Part shown: in pieces, positions 9,616 through 20,115 of the stretch
How positions within the stretch are numbered: the first letter of the stretch is position 1
Layout: every line of letters starts with the position of its first letter
DNA from: Sulfuritalea sp.
GTDB lineage: Bacteria > Pseudomonadota > Gammaproteobacteria > Burkholderiales > Rhodocyclaceae
NCBI GenBank assembly: GCA_020853215.1
Contig: JADYZH010000075.1
Coordinates: 1-64,000, forward strand
DNA: 64,000 nt
Direction: 5' to 3'
The notes under the pieces: generated by a model
The model's input: only the letters and a program-made list of their open reading frames with translations
The model's database searches: none
Told to the model about the DNA's origin: nothing
Position numbers and translations under genes: made by a program

Positions 9616-12600
9616 AGCCGGACCAGAACAACGCAACGCAGGACTACACTTCGATCATGACGGTGGTGCTCGGCTACGCCATCTTCGGTGCGCTGTGGAT
9701 ACTGGTTTCCGATCGGATCGTGACCTGGCTGCTGGACCCCGATCTGATCGATATCGCCAACACGGTGAAGGGCTGGGCTTTCATCGCCATCAGTTCGCTG
9801 CTGCTCTATCGACTGATGTTGAGCCGGCTCGGTCCCGCCGACACGACGGGCGGCGCGCGGGTGCTCGTCTCCCGCTCCTCGCGGAAATTCCTGGCAAAAC
9901 CGCTGCTGATGGCCACCGGGCTTATCGTCGCCCTGACGGCAGCCGTCATCGGCTACGACACGAGCCACAACCAGAACACGGTTGAGCACCGCCTGCAGAC
10001 CATTGCCGCGCTCAAGTTCCAGCAGGTCGATGGCTGGCTTGCTGAGCGACGGGGTGATGTCGACATGTTGCAGGCCAACCGCGGCCTGGGCGAGAACTAC
10101 CGTCGCTGGCGCGAGCGCGGTGACGGCGCCAGTCGTGATCTGCTGCTCGACCACCTTGAAAAGATGCGCATCAACAAAAAGTACCAGAACCTGTGGCTGC
10201 TCGACGAGCAGGGCGAGCCGCTATGGAATGCGGCGCACGATGCGCAGACCATCGACCCGAAACTGCAGAGCGCGGCACTCCGATCCGTTGCCGACAAACA
10301 CCAGCCCCTGCTGCCCCCCGTAGGCAATGCCGGCAGCCGCCAGTACATCGACTTTGCCACCACGCTGCCGCTGCCGGGAGGCCGGCCGGGGCCGATCATC
10401 ATCCTGCGCGTCGACCCGACCACCTATCTCTCTCCATTGTTGCAGTCGTGGCCTGCGCCCAGCGCCAGCGCCGAAGTCCTGCTGTTCCGCCGCGACGGCA
10501 ACGAGGTGCTCTACCTCAACGACCTGCGCCATCGCCCCGACCCGGCCGGAACGTTCCGGCTGGCGGTAGCCACGGAAAAGCTGCTGGCCGCCCAGGTGTT
10601 GCGCGGCGAATCCGGTCCGAATGACCTGATCGACGGCGTCGATCATCGTGGCGTGCCATCGTTGGGTGCGGCGCGCGCCGTGCTCGGCACCGACTGGTTC
10701 CTGATTGCCAAGGCGGACCGGGCAGAGTTGTTTGCCGAGAGCCTGCTCAACAGCATCCGGATCGCGATGGCAGGCCTGCTGATGCTGTTCATTGCCATCA
10801 CCGGAGCACTGGTACTTCGCTCACGCCAGCGTCTGGCGGAACTCCGTCTCGCAAGCGCAGACCAGGCCGAGAAGCTGCGCAACCTGGAACTGCTTCACGC
10901 CCTCGCCAAAGCCTCGGACAATGCGATCGTCGTCAAGGACACCGAGGGCCGCTATCTGTTGCTCAACCAGGCCGCGTGCGACATGGTTGGCAAGACCGAA
11001 CAGGAACTACTGGGGCTCGATGTCAATGCAGCCTTCCCGCCCGGACAGGCGGCGGCGATCGCGGCACTCGACCAGCAGGTCATTTCGGAAAACAGGTCCC
11101 GGAGCGGCGAGGAAATCTTCCACTCACCGCGCGGGCCCAGGACCATGCGGGTCACTCGTGGACCGCTGCATGATGAAGACGGCAAGGTGATCGGTGTTTT
11201 CAGCGTTCTCGACGACATCACCGAGCGCAAGCAGATGGAGCAGGACTTGCTCGCTGCGGCAGCCATGCTGAAAGCCACGCTGTCGCGGACGCAGTTGCTG
11301 CTCGATTCATCAATGGATGCGGTGATCTGCATGGACCAGCATGGCAAGGTGGTGATCTGGAATGCGCGCGCCGAAGAGCTCTTCGGCTACCGGGAAGATC
11401 AGGTGCTGGGTCGCGAAGTGGCGGAGCTGATCGTGCCGCCTGAATACCGTGAAAGACACCGCGAGGGAATGGCGCGCTTCATCAAGACCGGCGAGCCGAA
11501 GCTGATCGGCACACGGGTGGAGGTGCCGGGCATGCGCGCCGATGGCAGCCGCTTCCCCATCGAACTGACGATCGGATCGCTTTCGGAATCGGAAACAGAT
11601 GATCCCATGTTCAGCGCCCACATTCGCGACATCACCGAACGCAAGTCCGCCGAAGCCGAACTGCGCAGACTGTCCATGGCCGTGGAACAAAGCCCGGAAA
11701 GCATCGTCATCACCAACATCGACGCAAAAATCGAGTACGTGAACGAAGCGTTCATCCGCAATACCGGCTACACGCGCGAGGAAGTGATCGGCCAGAATCC
11801 GAAAATCCTCCATTCGGGACAGACCCCGCCCGCAACCTACGCGTCGATGTGGCGGGCGCTCACCCAGGGTCAGCCGTGGCGGGGAGAATTCTTCAACCGG
11901 CGCAAGGATGGCAGCGACTATGTCGAGTTTGCCATCGTCACGCCCATCCGCCAGCCCGACGGTCGCATCACCCACTATGTCGCGGTGAAGGAGGACATCA
12001 CCGAGAAAAAACGCGCGGCCATCGAACTGGAGGAGCATCGCCACAATCTGGAGAACCTGGTGGCCCAGCGTACCTCGCAACTGGAGGAAGCGAAGAAACG
12101 CGCAGAGGTCGCCAATCTGGCCAAGAGCAACTTCCTGGCCAACATGAGCCACGAGATTCGGACGCCGATGAATGCCATCATCGGCCTCACCCATCTCCTG
12201 CGCCGCGCCCGGACGACGCCCGAGCAGGCCGACAAGCTGGCCTCGATAGCCGGCGCCGCCGACCATTTGCTGTCAATCATCAATGACATTCTCGACTTGT
12301 CCAAGATCGAGGCCGGCAAGATGACGCTGGAACAATCCGACTTTTCGCTGGCGGCGACGCTCGATCACACCTGCTCCCTGATTGCCGAGCAGGCACGGAC
12401 CAAGGGTCTGGAACTCAAAGTGGAATGGGAAGGCGTGCCGCCCTGGCTGCGGGGCGATCAGACCCGATTGCGCCAGGCGCTGCTCAACCTGGCCGGCAAC
12501 GCCGTCAAGTTTACCGAGCACGGCAGCGTTGTCCTGCGCGCCGTCCTCCTGCAGAAAAATGAAGAGCAGATTCTGGTGCGCTTCGAGGTCAAGGACACGG

Positions 12601-13931
12601 GCATCGGCATCGCGGCGGAAACCATGCCGAGCCTGTTTCGCGCTTTTGAGCAGGCCGACACCTCCACCACGCGAAAATACGGCGGTACAGGTCTGGGACT
12701 TATCATCACCCGCCGCCTGGCCGAAATGATGGACGGAGAAGTCGGCGTCGACAGCACGCCGGGCAAAGGCAGCTGCTTCTGGTTTACCGCTCGCTTGCAA
12801 CCCGGCCGCGGCATCATGCCGGCCCAGTTGATAACCGATACCACGGATGCCGAGACCCAATTGCGCAGGCACCACCGCGGCGCAAGAATCCTGCTGGCCG
12901 AGGACAATCCCGTCAACCGCGAAGTTGCTCTCGAACTGATTCACGCCACGGGCATCAATGTCGATACGGCGGAAAACGGCTTGATTGCCGTGGCCAAGGC
13001 CGCGGCCAATACCTACGACCTGATTCTGATGGATGTGCAAATGCCGAAGATGAACGGCCTGGACGCTACCCGCGCGATTCGTGCCAACCCCGGTGCCAAT
13101 GGCGGCCAGCCCGGCGGCGCGGCACTGCCCATTCTGGCCATGACCGCAAATGCCTTTGACGAGGACCGCAAGGCCTGTCTCGACGCGGGCATGAACGACT
13201 TCATTGCCAAACCGGTGGATCCCCGCTTGTTCTATGTTGCCCTGCTGAACTGGCTGCCGCAGGTGACGCCCGACCCACAGGCCGACCAGGTTGCAGCGGA
13301 TGCCGACAAGGCACCCGATGCCAGCGATGAGGGCCGGCGCCGGCGCCTTGCCGAAATACCTGGCCTGGATATTGACCTCGGTCTGACCATGGTGCGTGGC
13401 AACGTGGCGAAATACACCCAGCTCGCGGTGCTGTTTGCCGACGGTTACCATCAGCATGCGGAGCGGATTGTCGAACTGCTGGTGGCCGGCGAGCTGGCCG
13501 CCATCGAACCGATCGTGCATTCCTTGCGCGGAGCCGCCGGCATGCTGGGCGCCGTAGCCGTGTCCGAAGCCGCGGGAGACGTCCTGCTCGCACTGCGCGG
13601 TAGCGCCGGCACGAGTGCCATCGGTCCGCTTTGTACCCGGCTTGCGGAAGACCTGACAAACCTGATTTCCGGTATTCGGCGCGCGGCGACGGAACCCGTC
13701 GAAGTCGCCAAGGCCGGAGTGGTTACCACACAACTTGCCGAGGTACTGGCGCGCCTGGAGACGTATCTCACAGAGGGAGACATGGCCGCCAGCTATCTTG
13801 CCAGGGACGAGGCCGGGCTCTTGCGAACCATTTTCGGTGATGCGGCCACGCAGTTGCTGGCCCGCATCGAGGCCTTCGACTACGAGAACGCCGCCGCCGA
13901 GCTGCAAGAGTTGCGCAGGAAGTTTCATTGA
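9612..13931 (+). CDS. Large hybrid sensor histidine kinase (PAS-PAS-PAS-HK-REC-HPt)
   Basis: A 1439-residue membrane hybrid kinase. Transmembrane segments lie near residues 15-35, 50-70 and 95-115, with a large extracytoplasmic sensor and another membrane helix near residues 380-400 ([19 protein letters not shown]). Three PAS domains follow (the last containing [18 protein letters not shown]), then HisKA with [20 protein letters not shown], HATPase ([16 protein letters not shown]), REC ([20 protein letters not shown]) and a C-terminal HPt with [14 protein letters not shown]. It carries a full intramolecular phosphorelay. ATGA overlap with the HD-GYP regulator suggests the pair forms one circuit that lowers c-di-GMP. 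Confidence 0.95.
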   Translation: MKPDQNNATQDYTSIMTVVLGYAIFGALWILVSDRIVTWLLDPDLIDIANTVKGWAFIAISSLLLYRLMLSRLGPADTTGGARVLVSRSSRKFLAKPLLMATGLIVALTAAVIGYDTSHNQNTVEHRLQTIAALKFQQVDGWLAERRGDVDMLQANRGLGENYRRWRERGDGASRDLLLDHLEKMRINKKYQNLWLLDEQGEPLWNAAHDAQTIDPKLQSAALRSVADKHQPLLPPVGNAGSRQYIDFATTLPLPGGRPGPIIILRVDPTTYLSPLLQSWPAPSASAEVLLFRRDGNEVLYLNDLRHRPDPAGTFRLAVATEKLLAAQVLRGESGPNDLIDGVDHRGVPSLGAARAVLGTDWFLIAKADRAELFAESLLNSIRIAMAGLLMLFIAITGALVLRSRQRLAELRLASADQAEKLRNLELLHALAKASDNAIVVKDTEGRYLLLNQAACDMVGKTEQELLGLDVNAAFPPGQAAAIAALDQQVISENRSRSGEEIFHSPRGPRTMRVTRGPLHDEDGKVIGVFSVLDDITERKQMEQDLLAAAAMLKATLSRTQLLLDSSMDAVICMDQHGKVVIWNARAEELFGYREDQVLGREVAELIVPPEYRERHREGMARFIKTGEPKLIGTRVEVPGMRADGSRFPIELTIGSLSESETDDPMFSAHIRDITERKSAEAELRRLSMAVEQSPESIVITNIDAKIEYVNEAFIRNTGYTREEVIGQNPKILHSGQTPPATYASMWRALTQGQPWRGEFFNRRKDGSDYVEFAIVTPIRQPDGRITHYVAVKEDITEKKRAAIELEEHRHNLENLVAQRTSQLEEAKKRAEVANLAKSNFLANMSHEIRTPMNAIIGLTHLLRRARTTPEQADKLASIAGAADHLLSIINDILDLSKIEAGKMTLEQSDFSLAATLDHTCSLIAEQARTKGLELKVEWEGVPPWLRGDQTRLRQALLNLAGNAVKFTEHGSVVLRAVLLQKNEEQILVRFEVKDTGIGIAAETMPSLFRAFEQADTSTTRKYGGTGLGLIITRRLAEMMDGEVGVDSTPGKGSCFWFTARLQPGRGIMPAQLITDTTDAETQLRRHHRGARILLAEDNPVNREVALELIHATGINVDTAENGLIAVAKAAANTYDLILMDVQMPKMNGLDATRAIRANPGANGGQPGGAALPILAMTANAFDEDRKACLDAGMNDFIAKPVDPRLFYVALLNWLPQVTPDPQADQVAADADKAPDASDEGRRRRLAEIPGLDIDLGLTMVRGNVAKYTQLAVLFADGYHQHAERIVELLVAGELAAIEPIVHSLRGAAGMLGAVAVSEAAGDVLLALRGSAGTSAIGPLCTRLAEDLTNLISGIRRAATEPVEVAKAGVVTTQLAEVLARLETYLTEGDMAASYLARDEAGLLRTIFGDAATQLLARIEAFDYENAAAELQELRRKFH

Positions 13932-13952
13932 ATATTTTCCAGAGGCAAGAAC

Positions 13953-15575
13953 ATGAAAATAAACACCCCTGTCACGCAAGTCGAGATTCCCTTTCCGAAG
14001 GGCCGTTACATTGTTTCCCGCACCGATCTGAAGGGTCTCGTGACTTATGCCAACGATACCTTCATCGACATCAGCGGCTTCGATCGCGATGAGCTGATCG
14101 GCAAAAGTCACAATCTGGTGCGTCATCCCGACATGCCGCCCGAGGCCTTTGCCTGGCTCTGGGACACCATCAAGGAAGGCCGGCCCTGGCGCGGCATCGT
14201 CAAGAATCGGGCCAGGAACGGCGACCACTACTGGGTGGATGCGCTGGTGGTACCGGTACGCAAGAATAACCAGACCACTGGCTACATGTCGGTACGCACC
14301 CAGCCGACCCGCGACCAGATCGCGGCGGCGGAAACGCTCTACAAACAGTTGAATGCCACCAAGACCGGACTGCCCCGACCCACCGCCTGGATGCGCCTGG
14401 CGCTGCGTACCAAGCTGAACGGACTGGTCTTCGGGCTGCTGGCGAGCCAGATTCTGGCCGCGACAAGTCATGCTTTCGGGCCGTCGCTCGGCCTGTCCCC
14501 GAGCGACGTCACACTGGTTGTGAATGTCCTCGGCGCATGCGGTATCGCCATCGGACTGTGGCTGGTGGCGATGCAGAACCAAACGATGAGCGACATAAGC
14601 GAGGTCACCGACCGCCTCGACAACATCGCCCAGGGCGATCTGACCGACGAAATTCCGCTGCATCGCGTCGATGAGCTGGGCAAGCTCAGCGACACCGTGG
14701 TGACCATGCAGACGCATCTCAAATCCATGTTGGCCGAGATCGCCGAAGCCGCCGACCAGGTCGGCGACAATGCGGCCGCCCTGAACACCGAGATGGAGCG
14801 AATGCACATCACCACCGATCAGCAATTCAGCGCGGCGACCAGCATCGCCGCTGCTGTCGCGCAACTGGTGGCTTCGGTGCAAGCGGTGGCCCAAAGCGCA
14901 GCGGAGGCGAGCCAGAGCGTGGCGGCCTCGACCACCCTGATCGACGCTGCCTCGCGCAGCATGATGGACAGCCAGGCCGCGTCACGCAATGTGGTAGCGA
15001 CCGTCGACAGCGCCGGACAAACCATGTCGGAACTGTTTCAGTCCATCGTCGACATCGGCCGGGTTTCCCAGACCATCCAGGGCATCGCCGAACAGACCAA
15101 TCTGCTGGCGCTGAACGCCGCCATCGAGGCGGCGCGCGCCGGCGAAACCGGACGGGGCTTCGCCGTGGTGGCGGATGAGGTGCGGAAGCTGGCGGAGAAA
15201 GCCGGCACCCAGACCAGGGAAATCACTTCCACGGTCGAGGACATCCAGCGCATCACCGAAGTCGCCGTGGTCAGCATGAAGACGGCCGGGACCCATGTCA
15301 GCGCCACCGAAGCCGCGATGACCCAGGCCCGCGCGGGCCTTGATTCGGTCTCCGCACACGGCGACACCGTGGTGGCGATCTCCGACCACATCGCCAACGG
15401 CACCCGCGAACAGGCTTCCGCCACCAACGACATTGCCACGCGGGTGGACGGCATTGTGGTCGGCATCGACCGCACCCATTCGGCCATGGCCGAAGTAGGT
15501 GAAAAAGCCAGCCAGATGCAGGCCACGTCTTCCGGCCTGCGAGACCTGCTTGCCTACTTCAAGTTCATTCGCTGA
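13953..15575 (+). CDS. Aer-like PAS-domain chemoreceptor
   Basis: A 540-residue receptor without an N-terminal signal. A PAS domain at about residues 20-120 ([33 protein letters not shown]) matches the Aer type, which binds FAD and reports redox or energy state. A hydrophobic hairpin near residues 150-205 anchors it in the membrane without a periplasmic sensor. HAMP-like and MCP domains follow with tip [20 protein letters not shown]. It starts 21 bases after the hybrid kinase and ends the first cluster just before a convergent hairpin. FAD binding is inferred from family resemblance. Confidence 0.92.
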   Translation: MKINTPVTQVEIPFPKGRYIVSRTDLKGLVTYANDTFIDISGFDRDELIGKSHNLVRHPDMPPEAFAWLWDTIKEGRPWRGIVKNRARNGDHYWVDALVVPVRKNNQTTGYMSVRTQPTRDQIAAAETLYKQLNATKTGLPRPTAWMRLALRTKLNGLVFGLLASQILAATSHAFGPSLGLSPSDVTLVVNVLGACGIAIGLWLVAMQNQTMSDISEVTDRLDNIAQGDLTDEIPLHRVDELGKLSDTVVTMQTHLKSMLAEIAEAADQVGDNAAALNTEMERMHITTDQQFSAATSIAAAVAQLVASVQAVAQSAAEASQSVAASTTLIDAASRSMMDSQAASRNVVATVDSAGQTMSELFQSIVDIGRVSQTIQGIAEQTNLLALNAAIEAARAGETGRGFAVVADEVRKLAEKAGTQTREITSTVEDIQRITEVAVVSMKTAGTHVSATEAAMTQARAGLDSVSAHGDTVVAISDHIANGTREQASATNDIATRVDGIVVGIDRTHSAMAEVGEKASQMQATSSGLRDLLAYFKFIR

Positions 15576-15599
15576 GCCGGCCGTTCAGACGGCCCCGGC
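15576..15599. terminator. Bidirectional hairpin between convergent genes
   Basis: GCCGGCCGT and ACGGCCCCGGC pair across a TCAG loop with a two-base bulge. The hairpin begins immediately after the MCP stop codon and lies between convergent genes. The following T-rich tract is weak (TCTTTCC), so it may be a poor intrinsic terminator. Confidence 0.55.
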
Positions 15600-15611
15600 G
15601 AGCGGTCTTTC

Positions 15612-16295
15612 CTAGGTCTTGCCGGGCATGAATTCCATGTACAGCCGCACCAGTTCCGCGATCGATCCGGCCTGGAGCTTCTGCATGATGAGGTGTCGAT
15701 AGGTTTCGGCGGTACGCTGACTGATGCCAAGTTCATGTGCAATCACCTTGGTCAGCTTTCCCTCGAATACGCCTTCCAGCACCTCCCGCTCCCGCGGCGT
15801 CAAAAGCGCCATCCTCTCGCCGATTTCCCGGCTTCGATTCTGAATCTCGGCCCGCGCCCTGCCAATGCGCATGCCGTCCTGGATCCGATCCAGAACCTTC
15901 TGCGTGGAAAACGGCTTCTGGAAGAAATCCAGTGCGCCGCCGCGCATGGCACGAACCACCGACGGCACCTCCGGGTAGCTCGATATGAAAATAATCGGCA
16001 GATCGACCTCTCCGTGCCGCAACTCGTCCTGCAATTCGAGCCCGCTCATTCCAGGCATGCGCACGTCCGTCACAATACAGCCTGCCAGCGTGGACATATC
16101 CTGCTCAAGGAAGCTGATCGCATCGCCAAAAACGGCGAAGGGCAAATTCACTGACTCGACCAGATCGGTCAGAAGAAAGGTAGTTACCGGATCGTCATCA
16201 ATCAGATAGACCTTCGGCACCACGAGGTCAGGTTGTTTATTGGGCATCAAGAAGCCAAATTTCGGTAGGGTCCCGGCAAAGGGGAGTTCTTGCAC
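15612..16295 (-). CDS. FixJ/NarL-type response regulator (REC + LuxR HTH)
   Basis: A 227-residue two-domain regulator. REC is at about residues 27-140 (YLIDDDP, CIVTDVRMPGMSG, FFQKPFS) and a LuxR-type helix-turn-helix at about 160-220 (LTPREREVLEGVFEGKLTKV, LGISQRTAETYRH). The track start is a GTG at 16295 with AAGGAG 8 bases upstream; ATG 16247 is an alternative without a good ribosome site. It is the only gene on this strand between two + strand chemotaxis blocks and has no adjacent dedicated kinase, so it is an orphan. Its start is next to element copy A, which points the other way. Confidence 0.92.
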   Translation of the reverse strand: MQELPFAGTLPKFGFLMPNKQPDLVVPKVYLIDDDPVTTFLLTDLVESVNLPFAVFGDAISFLEQDMSTLAGCIVTDVRMPGMSGLELQDELRHGEVDLPIIFISSYPEVPSVVRAMRGGALDFFQKPFSTQKVLDRIQDGMRIGRARAEIQNRSREIGERMALLTPREREVLEGVFEGKLTKVIAHELGISQRTAETYRHLIMQKLQAGSIAELVRLYMEFMPGKT

Positions 16296-16313
16296 ATAAC
16301 CGGCTCCTTGAGC

Positions 16314-16379
16314 CTACGTAGAATCCGCAGTTTGCCGCGTAATTCCCGGATACACAAGATTCGACCTCTTTGCGACGAT
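16314..16379 (+). promoter_or_regulatory. 66-nt repeated leader element, copy A (upstream of cheR)
   Basis: Starts with the palindrome CTACGTAG, then AATCCGCAGTTTGCCGCG and ends CTTTGCGACGAT. It aligns without gaps to five other copies. It is 122 bases before the chosen cheR start and oriented with cheR. It contains an AGTTT and GGATAC arrangement loosely like a sigma-28 promoter. The hairpin ATATC-AGAA-GATAT follows at 16401-16414. Confidence 0.8.
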
Positions 16380-16501
16380 GGGGGCACAGGTTCAGGATAG
16401 ATATCAGAAGATATTTAACCCGAATTTTAGCTGCGTTTTACCGAATCGTGTGTGGCGCAGCTGTCAGGAACATCCGCAACTCTCGGCGTCTGCAAAACCT
16501 C

Positions 16502-17323
16502 ATGGCTGCCAACGAACATCCCGACATCAGCAACGCCGAGTTTGCCCAGTTCCAGAAGCTGATCTACAAGATCGCGGGGATCAGCCTGGCCGACAGCAAG
16601 AAGGTGCTACTGGTCGGCCGCCTCGGGCGGCGGCTGAAGCATTATCAGCTGACGAGCTTTGCCGACTATTACCGCCTTGTCGCCAGCGGCACGGCGGCCG
16701 ACGAGTTGCAGACGATGGTCGACCTGCTCACCACCAACGAGACCTATTTCTTTCGTGAAGAAGCGCATTTCGAGTTTCTGGCGAAGACCATTCTCGCCCA
16801 GCACCCAGCCGGCCAGCCATTCAATATCTGGAGCGCGGCCTCATCCACCGGCGAGGAAATCTATACGCTCTCGTTCGTGCTGGCCGACACGCTGGGCCTG
16901 GACGCGCAATGGAACATCACCGGTTCGGACATTTCCACCGCCGTGCTGGCCACGGCGGAGCGTGGCCTGTACTGGCTGGACCGGACCCGTGGCCTGCCTC
17001 AATCCTACCTGCGAAAATACTGCCTGAAGGGCGTACGCAGCCAGGAAGGCGGCTTCATGATCGCTCCCGAGATCAAGCGCCACACCAAATTCATGCAGGT
17101 GAATCTCAACCAGCCCCTGCCTGCGATGGGCAAGTTCCATGTGATCTTTCTGCGCAACGTGATGATCTATTTCGACGCCGAGACCAAGCGCCAGGTGGTG
17201 TCCCGACTGGTCGAGCAACTGCTTCCCGGCGGCTACTTCATCGTTGGCCACTCGGAAAGCCTCAACGGCCTGACCGACACGCTGCGGCCCGTCAAGCCCA
17301 CCATCTACCGGTTACCTGCGTAG
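16502..17323 (+). CDS. cheR: Chemotaxis protein methyltransferase CheR
   Basis: A 273-residue CheR if ATG 16502 is used (MAANEHPDISNAEFAQFQKL). The track ORF extends to 16370, but that part overlaps repeated element A and is not CheR-like. No strong Shine-Dalgarno is visible for either start. The N-terminal helical domain is followed by the SAM-binding domain with WSAASSTGEEIYTLSFVLAD and the CheR motif FHVIFLRNVMIYFD. It methylates glutamates on MCPs using S-adenosylmethionine. cheB follows after 9 bases and cheD after that, so the three adaptation enzymes form an operon probably expressed from the element A region. Confidence 0.95.
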   Translation: MAANEHPDISNAEFAQFQKLIYKIAGISLADSKKVLLVGRLGRRLKHYQLTSFADYYRLVASGTAADELQTMVDLLTTNETYFFREEAHFEFLAKTILAQHPAGQPFNIWSAASSTGEEIYTLSFVLADTLGLDAQWNITGSDISTAVLATAERGLYWLDRTRGLPQSYLRKYCLKGVRSQEGGFMIAPEIKRHTKFMQVNLNQPLPAMGKFHVIFLRNVMIYFDAETKRQVVSRLVEQLLPGGYFIVGHSESLNGLTDTLRPVKPTIYRLPA

Positions 17324-17332
17324 GCCACCCGC

Positions 17333-18412
17333 ATGGCAAACAAAATAACGGTAATGATTGTCGACGACTCGGCAGTCGTGCGCCAGGTGAACCGCGAAAC
17401 CCTGGAGCGCGAGCCCGACATCGAAGTCATCGGTGTCGCCGCCGATCCGCTCTATGCGCTTGACAAGATGAAGGTGCAGTGGCCGGACGTGCTGGTAATC
17501 GACATCGAAATGCCGCGCATGGATGGCCTTACCTTTCTCAAGAAGATCATGAGCGAGCACCCGACGCCGACCATCGTCTGTTCCTCGCTCGCCGAAAAAG
17601 GCGCCGCGGCAACCATGGACGCGCTGGCGGCGGGCGCCCTGGCCATCATCACCAAGCCGAAGGGTGGGGTAAAACAGTTCCTGCAGGACTCGGGGAACGA
17701 TCTGGTGTCGGCCGTGCGCGCCGCTGCGCGCGCCAACATGCGCCGCGTCACTCCCGGCGCCGCCCGGCCACTGGCGCCGCCACCCAAGCTCAGCGCCGAT
17801 GTCATGATGGCCGCGCAGGCGGCCAGCACCCGTGCCATGGCCAATACCACCGACCGCGTAGTCGCCATCGGCACATCCACCGGAGGCACCCAGGCACTGG
17901 AAGCCGTTCTCACCCGATTGCCGAATGTCGGTAGCGGCATCGTCATCGTCCAGCATATGCCCGAGAAATTTACCGCCATGTTTGCCGAACGCCTGAACAG
18001 CCTGTGCAAGCTGGAAGTGCGCGAAGCGAAGAACGGCGACCGTGTCATGCCGGGACGTGCGCTGATCGCCCCCGGCGGCCGTCACATGATGCTTCGGCGC
18101 AGCGGCGCGCAGTATTTCGTTGAAGTCGCCGATGGCCCCCTGGTGAACCGCCACAAGCCATCCGTCGACGTCCTGTTTCGTTCCGTGGCACAGATCGCCG
18201 GACGCAATGCGATGGGCGTGATCATGACCGGCATGGGCGACGACGGCGCGCGCGGCATGAAGGAAATGCACGATGCCGGCGCCCAGACCGTTGCCGAGGA
18301 TGAATCGACCTGCGTGGTATTCGGCATGCCCAAGGAGGCGATCAAACTCGGCGGAGTCGACCGGGTCGTGCCTCTCGATAGCATTCCAGCCGAAATCATC
18401 GCATACCGCTGA
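17333..18412 (+). CDS. cheB: Protein-glutamate methylesterase CheB
   Basis: A 359-residue CheB with an N-terminal REC domain ([29 protein letters not shown]), a linker of about 40 residues, and a catalytic domain containing the Ser in [12 protein letters not shown], His in [10 protein letters not shown] and Asp in [11 protein letters not shown]. It demethylates and deamidates receptor glutamates when phosphorylated by CheA, acting against CheR in adaptation. It starts 9 bases after cheR. It is the only CheB in the window despite two CheA kinases. Confidence 0.97.
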   Translation: MANKITVMIVDDSAVVRQVNRETLEREPDIEVIGVAADPLYALDKMKVQWPDVLVIDIEMPRMDGLTFLKKIMSEHPTPTIVCSSLAEKGAAATMDALAAGALAIITKPKGGVKQFLQDSGNDLVSAVRAAARANMRRVTPGAARPLAPPPKLSADVMMAAQAASTRAMANTTDRVVAIGTSTGGTQALEAVLTRLPNVGSGIVIVQHMPEKFTAMFAERLNSLCKLEVREAKNGDRVMPGRALIAPGGRHMMLRRSGAQYFVEVADGPLVNRHKPSVDVLFRSVAQIAGRNAMGVIMTGMGDDGARGMKEMHDAGAQTVAEDESTCVVFGMPKEAIKLGGVDRVVPLDSIPAEIIAYR

Positions 18413-18443
18413 TGGCCAGCCGGCCCTGACAGACGACGACACC

Positions 18444-19034
18444 ATGCTGCCCATCGACCACGACCCCAAGGACCTCGAACGCCGCGCCCGGAATATCAAT
18501 CCTGGCGGCTGGACGGTCGAAACCGAACGCCCGATCACCACGCTGCTCGGTTCCTGCGTGGCGGTCTGCCTGTATGACCCGAAGCTGGGCTTGGCCGGCA
18601 TGAATCACTTCCTGCTGCCCAGTCGCGCCAAGTCGGCCGGCGATGATACCGACGTCATTCTTGCTGGCGATTATTCGATGGAGGTGCTGCTCAATACCAT
18701 GCTGACCAAGGGTGCCGCCAAGCAGAGAATCGTCGCCAAGGCCTTTGGCGGCGGCACCATCGTGACCTCGATCCTGATGGCGATCGGCCAGCGCAATGCC
18801 GATTTTGCGAGGGAATGGCTGGACCGCGAAGGCATTCGACTGACAGCGCAGGACTTTGGTGGCGCCTGGTCGCGCAAGGTGATCTTTACGCCCAAGGGCG
18901 GCGATGCCTTCTGCCGGCGGCTGCCGATCAACCAGCCCGGCGTGCAGGATGTTGTCAATGCCGAGCGGAACTACGAACAATCATTGATCCGACCGGCAAA
19001 ACCAACGGGCGAGAAAAAGATCGAGCTGTTTTGA
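18444..19034 (+). CDS. cheD: Chemoreceptor glutamine deamidase CheD
   Basis: A 196-residue CheD starting at ATG 18444 (MLPIDHDPKDLERR); the track start lies inside cheB. The catalytic region TTLLGSCVAVCLYDPKLGL holds the active-site Cys, followed by GMNHFLLPS with the conserved His. It deamidates specific receptor glutamines to glutamates. The C-terminus is KKIELF, almost the same as the MCP-like protein at 410 (AKIELF). It follows cheB by 31 bases in the cheR-cheB-cheD operon. Confidence 0.95.
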   Translation: MLPIDHDPKDLERRARNINPGGWTVETERPITTLLGSCVAVCLYDPKLGLAGMNHFLLPSRAKSAGDDTDVILAGDYSMEVLLNTMLTKGAAKQRIVAKAFGGGTIVTSILMAIGQRNADFAREWLDREGIRLTAQDFGGAWSRKVIFTPKGGDAFCRRLPINQPGVQDVVNAERNYEQSLIRPAKPTGEKKIELF

Positions 19035-19103
19035 ACGATGCCATGAGCGCCGGTCAGCGCCAGTTTCAGCCCTGCCACGTTCCACCACCCGGAGGATGAA
19101 GTC

Positions 19104-19949
19104 GTGGACGTGCAAGCGATATTGACCCACATCGCCGAAGCGGCGGCCCGGGATGAGCTGATCTTCCCGACCACCGCCGAAATGGCGCTCAAGGTCCAGC
19201 GGGTACTCGATGACCCGGACTGTTCCGTGGATCAACTCGCCAAACTGGTGCGGGCAGACCCCTTGCTGTCGGCCCGCGTCGTAGCCGTGGCCAATTCGGT
19301 GACCTACAACCGCTCCGGTCGAGCCGTCGACGATCCTAAGAGCGCCGTATCGCGCATCGGCTTCAATACCTTGAGAGTGCTGGCCGCCGCAGTCGTGGTG
19401 CGACAGATGGAAGGCATGGCACGGACTCCCGCACACCGCGAACTGGCGGTGCGCCTTTGGGAACACACGGCTCATGTCGCGGCACTATCCCAGGTGATCG
19501 CGCGCCGGGTGACCCATGTCAATCCGGATACCGCTTTTTTTTCCGGAATCATTCATGAAGTGGGCGGCTTCTATCTGATTTCCCGTGCCGGTGAATTTCC
19601 CGGCTTGCTGGAAGCCGGACATGGCAGCCTGCTGGCATGGGACGACGGAGGCGCGGCAGAGGTCGGCCACGCGGTACTCACACGCCTGGGCGCTCCCGCG
19701 GCAGTGCTGGAGGCAATTGAAGGCATGTGGCAAGGCTATCTGGCGATGCCGCCGCAAAGCCTGTCCGACACCCTGCTGCTGGCCGATCAGCTGGCTCCGG
19801 TGGAATCCCCTCTCTCCCAGCTTGCCGGCACCGGACGGGAAGGTGTCGAAGCGCATATCGATGTCGTACTGGATGACCAGACCCTGACCAGCATCCTTCA
19901 GGAGTCTGCGGCGGAGGTCGAATCCCTGATCAACGCGCTACGAGCGTGA
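19104..19949 (+). CDS. HDOD-domain protein
   Basis: A 281-residue protein dominated by an HDOD domain (about residues 15-215): FPTTAEMALKVQRVLDDPDC, LAKLVRADPLLSARVVAVAN, ALSQVIARR and FFSGIIHEVGGFYL. HDOD domains resemble HD hydrolases but usually lack catalysis and act as signalling scaffolds. The start is a GTG at 19104 with GGAGG at 19091-19095, 8 bases away, which is the best-supported start. It follows cheD by 69 bases and may be part of that operon. The precise role is unknown. Confidence 0.9.
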   Translation: MDVQAILTHIAEAAARDELIFPTTAEMALKVQRVLDDPDCSVDQLAKLVRADPLLSARVVAVANSVTYNRSGRAVDDPKSAVSRIGFNTLRVLAAAVVVRQMEGMARTPAHRELAVRLWEHTAHVAALSQVIARRVTHVNPDTAFFSGIIHEVGGFYLISRAGEFPGLLEAGHGSLLAWDDGGAAEVGHAVLTRLGAPAAVLEAIEGMWQGYLAMPPQSLSDTLLLADQLAPVESPLSQLAGTGREGVEAHIDVVLDDQTLTSILQESAAEVESLINALRA

Positions 19950-19970
19950 TTGCCAGCGAAGTCACCCACC

Positions 19971-20036
19971 CTACGTAGATACCGCAGTTCGCCGCGTAAT
20001 TTCCGGATGCACAAGGTTCGGCCGCTTTGAGACGAT
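19971..20036 (+). promoter_or_regulatory. 66-nt repeated leader element, copy B (upstream of haem-type MCP)
   Basis: CTACGTAGATACCGCAG at the 5' end and CTTTGAGACGAT at the 3' end, collinear with the other copies. CAAGG and CTTTG can pair across 8 nt. The next gene starts 79 bases downstream. A GCCCG-CAATTTTA-CGGGC hairpin (20064-20081) sits between the element and the start. Confidence 0.82.
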
Positions 20037-20115
20037 GGAGAGAATGGACGCCGGCGATAGTTAGCCCGCAATTTTACGGGCGCCGCCATTGGCTATCCAC
20101 GGGAGAAAGCAAGCA

